Below are positions 25,293-36,470 of a stretch of 64,000 bases of DNA, piece by piece. The DNA is from Humulus lupulus (Eukaryota > Streptophyta > Magnoliopsida > Rosales > Cannabaceae): contig NC_084793.1 of NCBI RefSeq assembly GCF_963169125.1, forward strand, positions 96,429,071-96,493,070, written 5' to 3'. A program made the translations under genes and the position numbers. Within the stretch, counting starts at the first letter, position 1. Each line of letters begins with the position of its first letter. The notes below the pieces were generated by a model. That model saw nothing but the letters and a program-made list of their open reading frames with translations. It did no database searches and had not been told where the DNA came from.

Positions 25293-27160
25293 CTTGGAAA
25301 TAACCAGGTCCTAAACTTAGAAGTTGATTCAAATTGATTAATCGATGTTTTTCTTAAAAAGCACGAGATATCAATAAAGAATTAACGTGAACTAAGTTTT
25401 TCAAAATCAATGTCCTGGATATAACCAGGTCCTAAACTTAGAAGTCGATTCAAATTGATTAATCGATGTTTTTCTTAAAAAGCACGAGATATCAATAAAG
25501 AATTTACGCGAACTAAGTTTTTCAAAATCAATATCCTGGAAATAACCAAGTCCTAAACTTAGAAGTTGATTCAAATTGATTAATCGATGTTTTTCTTAAA
25601 AAACACGAGATATCGATAAAGAATTAACGCGAACTAAGTTTTTCAAAATCAATATCCTGGAAATAACTAAGTCCTAAACTTAGAAGTTGATTCAAATTGA
25701 TCAGTCGATGTCTTTCTTAAAAAGAACGAGATATTAATAAAAAAATTAATGCGAACTAAGTTTTTCAAAATCAATGTCCTGGATGAAACCAGGTCCTAAA
25801 CTTAGAAGTTGATTCAAATTGATTAATCGATGTTATTCTTAAAAAGCACGAGATATCAATAAAGAATTAACGCGAACTAAGTTTTTATAAATCAATATCC
25901 TGGAAATAACCAGGTCTTAAACTTAGATGTTGATTCAAATTGATTAATTGATGTTTTTCTTAAAAAACACGAGATATCAATAAAGAATTAACGTGTACTA
26001 AGTTTTTAAAAATCAATATCTTGGAAATAACCAGGTCCAAAACTTAGAAGTTGATTCAAATTGATTAATCGATGTTTTTCTTAAAAGCACGAGATATCAA
26101 TAAAGAATTAACGCGAACTAAGTTTTTCAAAATCAATGTCCTGGATGCAACCAGGTCCTAAACTTAGAAGTGGATTCAAATTGATTAATTGATGTTTTTC
26201 TTAAAAAGCACGAGATATCAATAAAGAATTAACGCGAACTAAGTTTTTCAAAATCAATATCCTGGAAATAACTAGGTCCTAAACTTAGAAGTTGATTCAA
26301 ATTGATTAATCGATGTTTTTCTTAAAAAGCACGAGATATCAATAAAGAATTAACGTGAACTAAGTTTTTCAAAATCAATGTCCTGGATATAACCAGGTCC
26401 TAAACTTAGAAGTCGATTCAAATTGATTAATCGATGTTTTTCTTAAAAAGCACGAGATATCAATAAAGAATTTACGCGAACTAAGTTTTTCAAAATCAAT
26501 ATCCTGGAAATAACCAAGTCCTAAACTTAGAAGTTGATTCAAATTGATTAATCGATGTTTTTCTTAAAAAACACGAGATATCGATAAAGAATTAACGCGA
26601 ACTAAGTTTTTCAAAATCAATATCCTGGAAATAACTAAGTCCTAAACTTAGAAGTTGATTCAAATTGATCAGTCGATGTCTTTCTTAAAAAGAACGAGAT
26701 ATTAATAAAAAAATTAATGCGAACTAAGTTTTTCAAAATCAATGTCCTGGATGAAACCAGGTCCTAAACTTAGAAGTTGATTCAAATTGATTAATCGATG
26801 TTATTCTTAAAAAGCACGAGATATCAATAAAGAATTAACGCGAACTAAGTTTTTATAAATCAATATCCTGGAAATAACCAGGTCTTAAACTTAGATGTTG
26901 ATTCAAATTGATTAATTGATGTTTTTCTTAAAAAACACGAGATATCAATAAAGAATTAACGTGTACTAAGTTTTTAAAAATCAATATCTTGGAAATAACC
27001 AGGTCCAAAACTTAGAAGTTGATTCAAATTGATTAATCGATGTTTTTCTTAAAAGCACGAGATATCAATAAAGAATTAACGCGAACTAAGTTTTTCAAAA
27101 TCAATGTCCTGGATGCAACCAGGTCCTAAACTTAGAAGTGGATTCAAATTGATTAATTGA
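25293..27160 (+). repeat. 8-mer duplication, 968-bp period
   Basis: Eight monomers from about 25,300 are repeated from about 26,275. Anchors are GAAGTCGATTC (25,414 and 26,382), the 122-bp monomer (25,656 and 26,624), and the rare TTTTTATAAATC (before 25,899 and 26,867). The GGTCCAAAAC 120-bp monomer (26,020 and 26,988) also agrees. Shared TTTTTATAAATC, not found in the parallel cassettes at 19.6, 21.6 and 31.3 kb, shows this is a local, late duplication. Its joint lies in the mixed monomers at 26,140-26,381. Confidence 0.85.
26140..26381 (+). repeat. Two mixed monomers at the 968-bp joint
   Basis: The monomer at 26,140 begins like the GAAGTGG and TTGATG type but ends with AAGCACG and ACGCG, unlike its counterpart at 27,108, which has AAACACG and ACGTG. 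The next, at 26,261, begins GAAATAACTAGG but then follows the ACGTGAAC type usually introduced by CTTGG. Both look like exchange products at the boundary of the duplicated eight monomers. Confidence 0.65.
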
Positions 27161-28681
27161 TGTTTTTCTTAAAAAACACGAGATATCAATAAAGAATTAA
27201 CGTGAACTAAGTTTTTCAAAATCAATATCCTGGAAATAACCAGGTCCTAAACTTAGAAGTTGATTCAAATTGATTAATCGATGTTTTTCTTAAAAAGCAC
27301 GAGATATCAATAAAGAATTAACTCGAACTAAGTTTATCAAAATCAATGTCCTGGATGCAACCATGTCCTAAACTTAGAAGTTGATTCAAATTGATTAATC
27401 AATGTTTTTCTTAAAAAGCACGAGATATCAATAAAGAATTAACGCGAACTAAGTTTCTCAAAATCAATGTCCTGGATATAACCAGGTCCTAAACTTAGAA
27501 GTTGATTCAAATTGATTAATCGATGTTTTTCTTAAAAAACACGAGATATCAATAAAGAATTAACGCGAACTAAGTTTTTCAAAATCAATATCCTGGAAAT
27601 AACTAAGTCCTAAACTTAGAAGTTGATTAAAATTGATCAGTCGATGTCTTTCTTAAAAAGAACGAGATATTAATAAAAAAATTAATGCGAACTAAGTTTT
27701 TCAAAATCAATGTCCTGGATGAAACCAGGTCCTAAACTTAGAAGTTGATTCAAATTGATTAATCGATGTTATTCTTAAAAAGCACGAGATATCAATAAAG
27801 AATTAACGCGAACTAAGTTTTTCAAAATCAATGTCCTGGATGCAACCAGGTCTTAAACTTAGATGTTGATTCAAATTGATTAATTGATGTTTTTCTTAAA
27901 AAGCACGAGATATCAATAAAGAATTAACGTGTACTAAGTTTTTAAAAATCAATATCTTGGAAATAACCAGGTCCTAAACTTAGAAGTTGATTCAAATTGA
28001 TTAATCGATGTTTTTCTTAAAAAGCACGAGATATTAATAAAGAATTAACGCGAACTAAGTTTATCAAAATCAATGTCCTGGATGCAACCAGATCCTAAAC
28101 TTAGAAGTTGATTCAAATTGATTAATCGATGTTTTTCTTAAAAAGCACGAGATATCAATAAAGAATTAACGCGAACTAAGTTTCTCAAAATCAATGTCCT
28201 GGATATAACCAGGTCCTAAACTTAGAAGTTGATTCAAATTGATTAATCGATGTTTTTCTTAAAAAGCACGAGATATCAATAAAGAATTAACGCGAACTAA
28301 GTTTTTCAAAATCAATGTCCTGGATGCAACCAGGTCTTAAACTTAGATGTTGATTCAAATTGATTAATTGATGTTTTTCTTAAAAAGCACGAGATATCAA
28401 TAAAGAATTAACGTGTACTAAGTTTTTAAAAATCAATATCTTGGAAATAACCAGGTCCTAAACTTAGAAGTTGATTCAAATTGATTAATCGATGTTTTTC
28501 TTAAAAAGCACGAGATATCAATAAAGAATTAACGCGAACTAAGTTTATCAAAATCAATGTCCTGGATGCAACCAGATCCTAAACTTAGAAGTTGATTCAA
28601 ATTGATTAATCGATGTTTTTCTTAAAAAGCACGAGATATCAATAAAGAATTAACGCGAACTAAGTTTCTCAAAATCAATGT

Positions 28682-30160
28682 CCTGGATATAACCAGGTCC
28701 TAAACTTAGAAGTTGATTCAAATTGATTAATCGATGTTTTTCTTAAAAAGCACGAGATATCAATAAAGAATTAACGCGAACTAAGTTTTTCAAAATCAAT
28801 ATCCTGGAAATAACCAGGTCCTAAACATAGAAGTTGATTCAAATTGATTAATCGATGTTTTTCTTAAAAAGCACGAGATATCAATAAAGAATTAACGCGA
28901 ACTAAGTTTTTCCAAATCAATATCCTGGAAATAACTAGGTCCTAAACTTAGAAGTTGATTTAAATTGATCAGTCGATGTCTTTCTTAAAAAACACGAGAT
29001 ATCAATAAAGAATTAACGTGAACTAAGTTTTTCAAAATCAATATCCTGGAAATAACTAGGTCCTAAACTTAGAAGTTGATTCAAATTGATTAATCCATGT
29101 TTTTCTTAAAAAGCACGAGATATCAATAAAGAATTAATGCGAACTAAGTTTTTCATAATCAATGTCCTGGATGCAACCAGGTCCTAAACTTAGAAGTGGA
29201 TTCAAATTGATTAATCGATGTTTTTCTTAAAAAACACGAGATATCAATAAAGAATTAACGTGAACTAAGTTTTTCAAAATCAATATCCTGGAAATAACCA
29301 GGTCCTAAACTTAGAAGTTGATTCAAATTGATTAATTGATGTTTTTCTTAAAAAGCACGAGATATCAATAAAGAATTTACGCGAACTAAGTTTCTCAAAA
29401 TCAATGTCCTGGATATAACCAGGTCCTAAACTTAGAAGTTGATTCAAATTGATTAATCGATGTTTTTCTTAAAAAGCACGAGATATCAATAAAGAATTAA
29501 CGCGAACTAAGTTTTTCAAAATCAATATCCTGGAAATAACCAGGTCCTAAACTTAGAAGTTGATTCAAATTGATTAGTCGATGTTTTTCTTAAAAAGCAC
29601 GAGATATCAATAAAGAATTAACGCGAACTAAGTTTTTCAAAATCAATATCCTGGAAATAACTAGGTCCTAAACTTAGAAGTTGATTTAAATTGATCAGTC
29701 GATGTCTTTCTTAAAAAACACGAGACATCAATAAAGAATTAACGTGAACTAAGTTTTTCAAAATCAATATCCTGGAAATAACTAGGTCCTAAACTTAGAA
29801 GTTGATTCAAATTGATTAATCCATGTTTTTCTTAAAAAGCACGAGATATCAATAAAGAATTAATGCGAACTAAGTTTTTCATAATCAATGTCCTGGATGC
29901 AACCAGGTCCTAAACTTAGAAGTGGATTCAAATTGATTAATCGATGTTTTTCTTAAAAAACACGAGATATCAATAAAGAATTAACGTGAACTAAGTTTTT
30001 CAAAATCAATATCCTGGAAATAACCAGGTCCTAAACTTAGAAGTTGATTCAAATTGATTAATTGATGTTTTTCTTAAAAAGCACGAGATATCAATAAAGA
30101 ATTAACGCGAACTAAGTTTCTCAAAATCAATATCCTGGATATAACCAGGTCCTAAACTTA
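28682..30160 (+). repeat. 6-mer higher-order repeat, 726-bp period, second location
   Basis: The six-monomer order found at 16.5-18.1 kb is duplicated here too. Anchors are the CTAGG with GATCAGTC monomers at 28,924 and 29,650, CCATG with CATAATC at 29,045 and 29,771, and GAAGTGG at 29,166 and 29,892. Copy-specific changes include AAACATAG near 28,825, TTTCCAAATC near 28,910, AATTTACGCG near 29,373 and GAGACATC near 29,722. The parallel first copy of the 5.2-kb superunit (23.6-24.3 kb) has only one round, so the doubling here is later or was lost there. Confidence 0.82.
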
Positions 30161-30254
30161 GAAGTTGATTCAAATTGATTAATTGATGTTTTTCTTAAAA
30201 AACATGAGATATCAATAAAGAATTAAAGTGAACTAAGCTTTTCAATATCAATAT
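30134..30254 (+). repeat. Chimeric monomer marking a three-monomer deletion
   Basis: It starts GATATAACC, like the monomer at 24,325, but continues TTGATG, ACATGAG, TTAAAGTG and AAGCTT, like the monomer near 24,687. The three monomers' worth of sequence between these points in the 24-kb copy (including GGACC and CTTGAAAAAC types) is absent here. The break lies between monomer positions 10 and 51. Confidence 0.75.
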
Positions 30255-31989
30255 CTTGGAAATAACCAGGTCCTAAACTTAGAAGTATATTCAAATTGAT
30301 TAATCGATGTTTTTCTTAAAAAGCACGAGATAACGATAAAGAATTAACGCGAAATAAGTTTTTCAAAATCAATATCCTGGAAATAACTAGGTCCTAAACT
30401 TAGAAGTTGATTTAAATTGCTCAGTCGATGTCTTTCTCAAAAAGCACGAGATATTAATAAAAAAATTAATGCGAACTAAGTTTTTCAAAATCACTGTCCT
30501 GGATGAAACCAGGTCCTAAACTTAGAAGTTGATTCAAATTGATTAATCGATGTTATTCTTAAAAAGCACGAGATATCAATAAAGAATTAACGCGAACTAA
30601 CTTTTTCAAAATCAATGTCCTGGATGCAACCAGGTCTTAAACTTAGATGTTGATTCAAATTGATTAATTGATGTTTTTCTTAAAAAGCACGAGATATCAA
30701 TAAAGAATTAACGTGTACTAAGTTTTTAAAAATCAATATCTTGGAAATAACCAGGTCCTAAACTTAGAAGTTGATTCAAATTGATTAATCGATGTTTTTC
30801 TTAAAAAGCACGAGATATCAATAAAGAATTAACGTGAACTAAGTTTTTCAAAATCAATGTCCTGGATATTACCAGGTCCTAAACTTAGAAGTCGATTCAA
30901 ATTGATTAATCGATGTTTTTCTTAAAAAGCACGAGATATCAATAAAGAATTTACGCGAACTAAGTTTTTCAAAATCAATATCCTGGAAATAACCAAGTCC
31001 TAAACTTAGAAGTTGATTCAAATTGATTAATCGATGTTTTTCTTAAAAAACACGAGATATCGATAAAGAATTAACGCGAACTAAGTTTTTCAAAATCAAT
31101 ATCCTGGAAATAACTAAGTCCTAAACTTAGAAGTTGATTCAAATTGATCAGTCGATGTCTTTCTTAAAAAGAACGAGATATTAATAAAAAAATTAATGCG
31201 AACTAAGTTTTTCAAAATCAATGTCCTGGATGAAACCAGGTCCTAAACTTAGAAGTTGATTCAAATTGATTAATCGATGTTATTCTTAAAAAGCACGAGA
31301 TATCAATAAAGAATTAACGCGAACTAAGTTTTTCAAAATCAATATCCTGGAAATAACCAGGTCTTAAACTTAGATGTTGATTCAAATTGATTAATTGATG
31401 TTTTTCTTAAAAAACACGAGATATCAATAAAGAATTAACGTGTACTAAGTTTTTAAAAATCAATATCTTGGAAATAACCAGGTCCAATACTTAGAAGTTG
31501 ATTCAAATTGATTAATCGATGTTTTTCTTAAAAGCACGAGATATCAATAAAGAATTAACGCGAACTAAGTTTTTCAAAATCAATGTCCTGGATGCAACCA
31601 GGTCCTAAACTTAGAAGTGGATTCAAATTGATTAATAGATGTTTTTCTTAAAAAACACGAGATATCAATAAAGAATTAACGTGAACTAAGTTTTTCAAAA
31701 TCAATATCCTGGAAATAACCAGGTCCTAAACTTAGAAGTTGATTCAAATTGATTAATCGATGTTTTTCTTAAAAAGCACGAGATATCAATAAAGAATTAA
31801 CTCGAACTAAGTTTATCAAAATCAATGTCCTGGATGCAACCATGTCCTAAACTTAGAAGTTGATTCAAATTGATTAATCAATGTTTTTCTTAAAAAGCAC
31901 GAGATATCAATAAAGAATTAACGCGAACTAAGTTTCTCAAAATCAATGTCCTGGATATAACCAGGTCCTAAACTTAGAAGTTGATTCAA
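30255..31989 (+). repeat. Third relative of the superunit (5,447-bp offset)
   Basis: Monomers here parallel 24,808-26,200 at a 5,447-bp offset, with GATAACG, GAAGTCGATTC (25,414 and 30,861) and the 120-bp monomer (26,020 and 31,467). They then parallel 27.1-27.6 kb at a 4,479-bp offset (CCATGTCC at 27,350 and 31,829). The eight-monomer doubling of 25.3-27.2 kb is missing here. Local changes include GAAGTATATTC near 30,283, TTGCTCAG near 30,417, GATATTACC near 30,866 and GGTCCAATAC near 31,482. Confidence 0.75.
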
Positions 31990-34900
31990 ATTGATTAATC
32001 GATGTTTTTCTTAAAAAGCACGAGATATCAATAAAGAATTACCGCGAACTAAGTTTTTCAAAATCAATATCCTGGCAATAACCAAGTCCTAAACTTAGAA
32101 GTTGATTCAAATTGATTAATCGATGTTTTTCTTAAAAAACACGAGATATCAATAAAGAATTAACGCGAACTAAGTTTTTCAAAATCAATATCTTGGAAAT
32201 AACTAAGTCCTAAACTTAGAAGTTGATTCAAATTGATCAGTCGATGTCTTTCTCAAAAAGAACGAGATATTAATAAAAAAATTAATGCGAACTAAGTTTT
32301 TCAAAATCAATGTCCTGGATGAAACCAGGTCCTAAACTTAGAAGTTGATTCAAATTGATTAATCGATGTTATTCTTAAAAAGCACGAGATATCAATAAAG
32401 AATTAACGCGAACTAAGTTTTTCAAAATCAATGTCCTGGATGCAACCAGGTCTTAAACTTAGATGTTGATTCAAATTGATTAATTGATGTTTTTCTTAAA
32501 AAGCACGAGATATCAATAAAGAATTAACGTGTACTAAGTTTTTAAAAATCAATATCTTGGAAATAACCAGGTCCTAAACTTAGAAGTTGATTCAAATTGA
32601 TTAATCGATGTTTTTCTTAAAAAGCACGAGATATCAATAAAGAATTAATGCGAACTAAGTTTTTCATAATCAATGTCCTGGATGCAACCAGGTCCTAAAC
32701 TTAGAAGTGGATTCAAATTGATTAATCGATGTTTTTCTTAAAAAACACGAGATATCAATAAAGAATTAACGTGAACTAAGTTTTTCAAAATCAATATCCT
32801 GGAAATAACTAGGTCCTAAACTTAGAAGTTGATTCAAATTGATTAATTGATGTTTTTCTTAAAAAGCACGAGATATCAATAAAGAATTAACGTGTACTAA
32901 GTTTTTAAAAATCAATATCTTGGAAATAACCAGGTCCTAAACTTAGAAGTTGATTCAAATTGATTAATCGATGTTTTTCTTAAAAAGCACGAGATATCAA
33001 TAAAGAATTAACGTGAACTAAGTTTTTCAAAATCAATGTCCTGGATATAACCAGGTCCTAAACTTAGAAGTCGATTCAAATTGATTAATCGATGTTTTTC
33101 TTAAAAAGCACGAGATATCAATAAAGAATTTACGCGAACTAAGTTTTTCAAAATCAATATCCTGGAAATAACCAAGTCCTAAACTTAGAAGTTGATTCAA
33201 ATTGATTAATCAATGTTTTTCTTAAAAAACACGAGATATCAATAAAGAATTAACGCGAACTAAGTTTTTCAAAATCAATATCCTGGAAATAACCAGGTCC
33301 TAAACTTAGAAGTTGATTCAAATTGATCAGTCGATGTCTTTCTCAAAAAGAACGAGATATTAATAAAAAAATTAATGCGAACTAAGTTTTTCAAAATCAA
33401 TGTCCTGGATGAAACCAGGTCCTAAACTTAGATGTTGATTCAAATTGATTAATCGATGTTATTCTTAAAAAGAACGAGATATCAATAAAGAATTAACGCG
33501 AACTAAGTTTTTCAAAATCAATGTCCTGGATGCAACCAGGTCTTAAACTTAGATGTTGATTCAAATTGATTAATTGATGTTTTTCTTAAAAAGCACGAGA
33601 TATCAATAAAGAATTAACGTGTACTAAGTTTTTAAAAATCAATATCTTGGAAATAACCAGGTCCTAAACTTAGAAGTTGATTCAAATTGATTAATCGATG
33701 TTTCTCTTAAAAAGCACGAGATATCAATAAAGAATTACCGCGAACTAAGTTTTTCAAAATCAATATCCTGGCAATAACCAAGTCCTAAACTTAGAAGTTG
33801 ATTCAAATTGATTAATCGATGTTTTTCTTAAAAAACACGAGATATCAATAAAGAATTAACGCGAACTAAGTTTTTCAAAATCAATATCTTGGAAATAACT
33901 AAGTCCTAAACTTAGAAGTTGATTCAAATTGATCAGTCGATGTCTTTCTCAAAAAGAACGAGATATTAATAAAAAAATTAATGCGAACTAAGTTTTTCAA
34001 AATCAATGTCCTGGATGAAACCAGGTCCTAAACTTAGAAGTTGATTCAAATTGATTAATCGATGTTATTCTTAAAAAGCACGAGATATCAATAAAGAATT
34101 AACGCGAACTAAGTTTTTCAAAATCAATGTCCTGGATGCAACCAGGTCTTAAACTTAGATGTTGATTCAAATTGATTAATTGATGTTTTTCTTAAAAAGC
34201 ACGAGATATCAATAAAGAATTAACGTGTACTAAGTTTTTAAAAATCAATATCTTGGAAATAACCAGGTCCTAAACTTAGAAGTTGATTCAAATTGATTAA
34301 TCGATGTTTTTCTTAAAAAGCACGAGATATCAATAAAGAATTAATGCGAACTAAGTTTTTCATAATCAATGTCCTGGATGCAACCAGGTCCTAAACTTAG
34401 AAGTGGATTCAAATTGATTAATCGATGTTTTTCTTAAAAAACACGAGATATCAATAAAGAATTAACGTGAACTAAGTTTTTCAAAATCAATATCCTGGAA
34501 ATAACCAGGTCCTAAACTTAGAAGTTGATTCAAATTGATTAATTGATGTTTTTCTTAAAAAGCACGAGATATCAATAAAGAATTAACGTGTACTAAGTTT
34601 TTAAAAATCAATATCTTGGAAATAACCAGGTCCTAAACTTAGAAGTTGATTCAAATTGATTAATCGATGTTTTTCTTAAAAAGCACGAGATATCAATAAA
34701 GAATTAACGTGAACTAAGTTTTTCAAAATCAATGTCCTGGATATAACCAGGTCCTAAACTTAGAAGTCGATTCAAATTGATTAATCGATGTTTTTCTTAA
34801 AAAGCACGAGATATCAATAAAGAATTTACGCGAACTAAGTTTTTCAAAATCAATATCCTGGAAATAACCAAGTCCTAAACTTAGAAGTTGATTCAAATTG

Positions 34901-35390
34901 ATTAATCAATGTTTTTCTTAAAAAACACGAGATATCAATAAAGAATTAACGCGAACTAAGTTTTTCAAAATCAATATCCTGGAAATAACCAGGTCCTAAA
35001 CTTAGAAGTTGATTCAAATTGATCAGTCGATGTCTTTCTCAAAAAGAACGAGAAATTAATAAAAAAATTAATGCGAACTAAGTTTTTCAAAATCAATGTC
35101 CTGGATGAAACCAGGTCCTAAACTTAGAAGTTGATTCAAATTGATTAATCGATGTTATTCTTAAAAAGCACGAGATATCAATAAAGAATTAACGCGAACT
35201 AAGTTTTTCAAAATCAATGTCCTGGATGCAACCAGGTCTTAAACTTAGATGTTGATTCAAATTGATTAATTGATGTTTTTCTTAAAAAGCACGAGATATC
35301 AATAAAGAATTAACGTGTACTAAGTTTTTAAAAATCAATATCTTGGAAATAACCAGGTCCTAAACTTAGAAGTTGATTCAAATTGATTAA
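31990..35390 (+). repeat. 14-mer higher-order repeat, 1,696-bp period, two copies
   Basis: Anchors 1,696 bp apart are the rare TACCGCG with GGCAATAACC (32,071 and 33,767), CTTGG with CTAAGTCC in the 122-bp monomer (32,192 and 33,888), GATGAAACC (32,314 and 34,010), GAAGTCGATTC (33,040 and 34,736) and CCAAG with TCAATG (33,161 and 34,857). The join lies near 33,690 in a CTTGG monomer that has GTTTCTC. Copy differences are single bases, for example CTAGG against CCAGG at 32,798 and 34,494, and GATGTTG with AAGAACG near 33,430. Nine of the fourteen monomers form the 1,090-bp unit described next. Confidence 0.88.
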
Positions 35391-36470
35391 TCGATGTTTT
35401 TCTTAAAAAGCACGAGATATCAATAAAGAATTAATGCGAACTAAGTTTTTCATAATCAATGTCCTGGATGCAACCAGGTCCTAAACTTAGAAGTGGATTC
35501 AAATTGATTAATCGATGTTTTTCTTAAAAAACACGAGATATCAATAAAGAATTAACGTGAACTAAGTTTTTCAAAATCAATATCCTGGAAATAACCAGGT
35601 CCTAAACTTAGAAGTTGATTCAAATTGATTAATTGATGTTTTTCTTAAAAAGCACGAGATATCAATAAAGAATTAACGTGTACTAAGTTTTTAAAAATCA
35701 ATATCTTGGAAATAACCAGGTCCTAAACTTAGAAGTTGATTCAAATTGATTAATCGATGTTTTTCTTAAAAAGCACGAGATATCAATAAAGAATTAACGT
35801 GAACTAAGTTTTTCAAAATCAATGTCCTGGATATAACCAGGTCCTAAACTTAGAAGTCGATTCAAATTGATTAATCGATGTTTTTCTTAAAAAGCACGAG
35901 ATATCAATAAAGAATTTACGCGAACTAAGTTTTTCAAAATCAATATCCTGGAAATAACCAAGTCCTAAACTTAGAAGTTGATTCAAATTGATTAATCAAT
36001 GTTTTTCTTAAAAAACACGAGATATCAATAAAGAATTAACGCGAACTAAGTTTTTCAAAATCAATATCCTGGAAATAACCAGGTCCTAAACTTAGAAGTT
36101 GATTCAAATTGATCAGTCGATGTCTTTCTCAAAAAGAACGAGATATTAATAAAAAAATTAATGCGAACTAAGTTTTTCAAAATCAATGTCCTGGATGAAA
36201 CCAGGTCCTAAACTTAGATGTTGATTCAAATTGATTAATCGATGTTATTCTTAAAAAGCACGAGATATCAATAAAGAATTAACGCGAACTAAGTTTTTCA
36301 AAATCAATATCCTGGATGCAACCAGGTCTTAAACTTAGATGTTGATTCAAATTGATTAATTGATGTTTTTCTTAAAAAGCACGAGATATCAATAAAGAAT
36401 TAACGTGTACTAAGTTTTTAAAAATCAATATCTTGGAAATAACCAGGTCCTAAACTTAGAAGTTGATTCA
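33920..36470 (+). repeat. 9-mer higher-order repeat, 1,090-bp period
   Basis: GATGAAACC monomers at 34,010, 35,100 and 36,190 are each 1,090 bp apart (9 x 121 plus one base from the 122-bp monomer). GAAGTCGATTC monomers at 34,736 and 35,826 agree. The pair at 32,314 and 33,404 has the same spacing, so the nine-monomer series is met four times between 32.3 and 36.4 kb, with five extra monomers inserted after the second. The last copy is partial and passes into the 21-mer block. A private change GAGAAATT is at 35,051. Confidence 0.88.

Larger units (their letters stand above)
21178..28802 (+). repeat. Superunit of about 43 monomers, 5,204-bp period
   Basis: Sequence from 21,178 to about 23,600 matches 26,382 to about 28,803 at a constant 5,204-bp offset. 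Anchors are GAAGTCGATTC (21,178 and 26,382), CCATGTCC (22,146 and 27,350) and the doubled tetramer (22,631 and 27,835). Beyond 23,600 the first copy has one extra GAAATAACC monomer, and the match goes on at a 5,083-bp offset to about 24.3 kb and 29.4 kb. Copy one also holds unusual forms near 22,385-22,440 (CCTTG, TGGATCAGTAGATG) that the later copy lacks. This is a large, partly eroded duplication carrying smaller ones. Confidence 0.8.
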
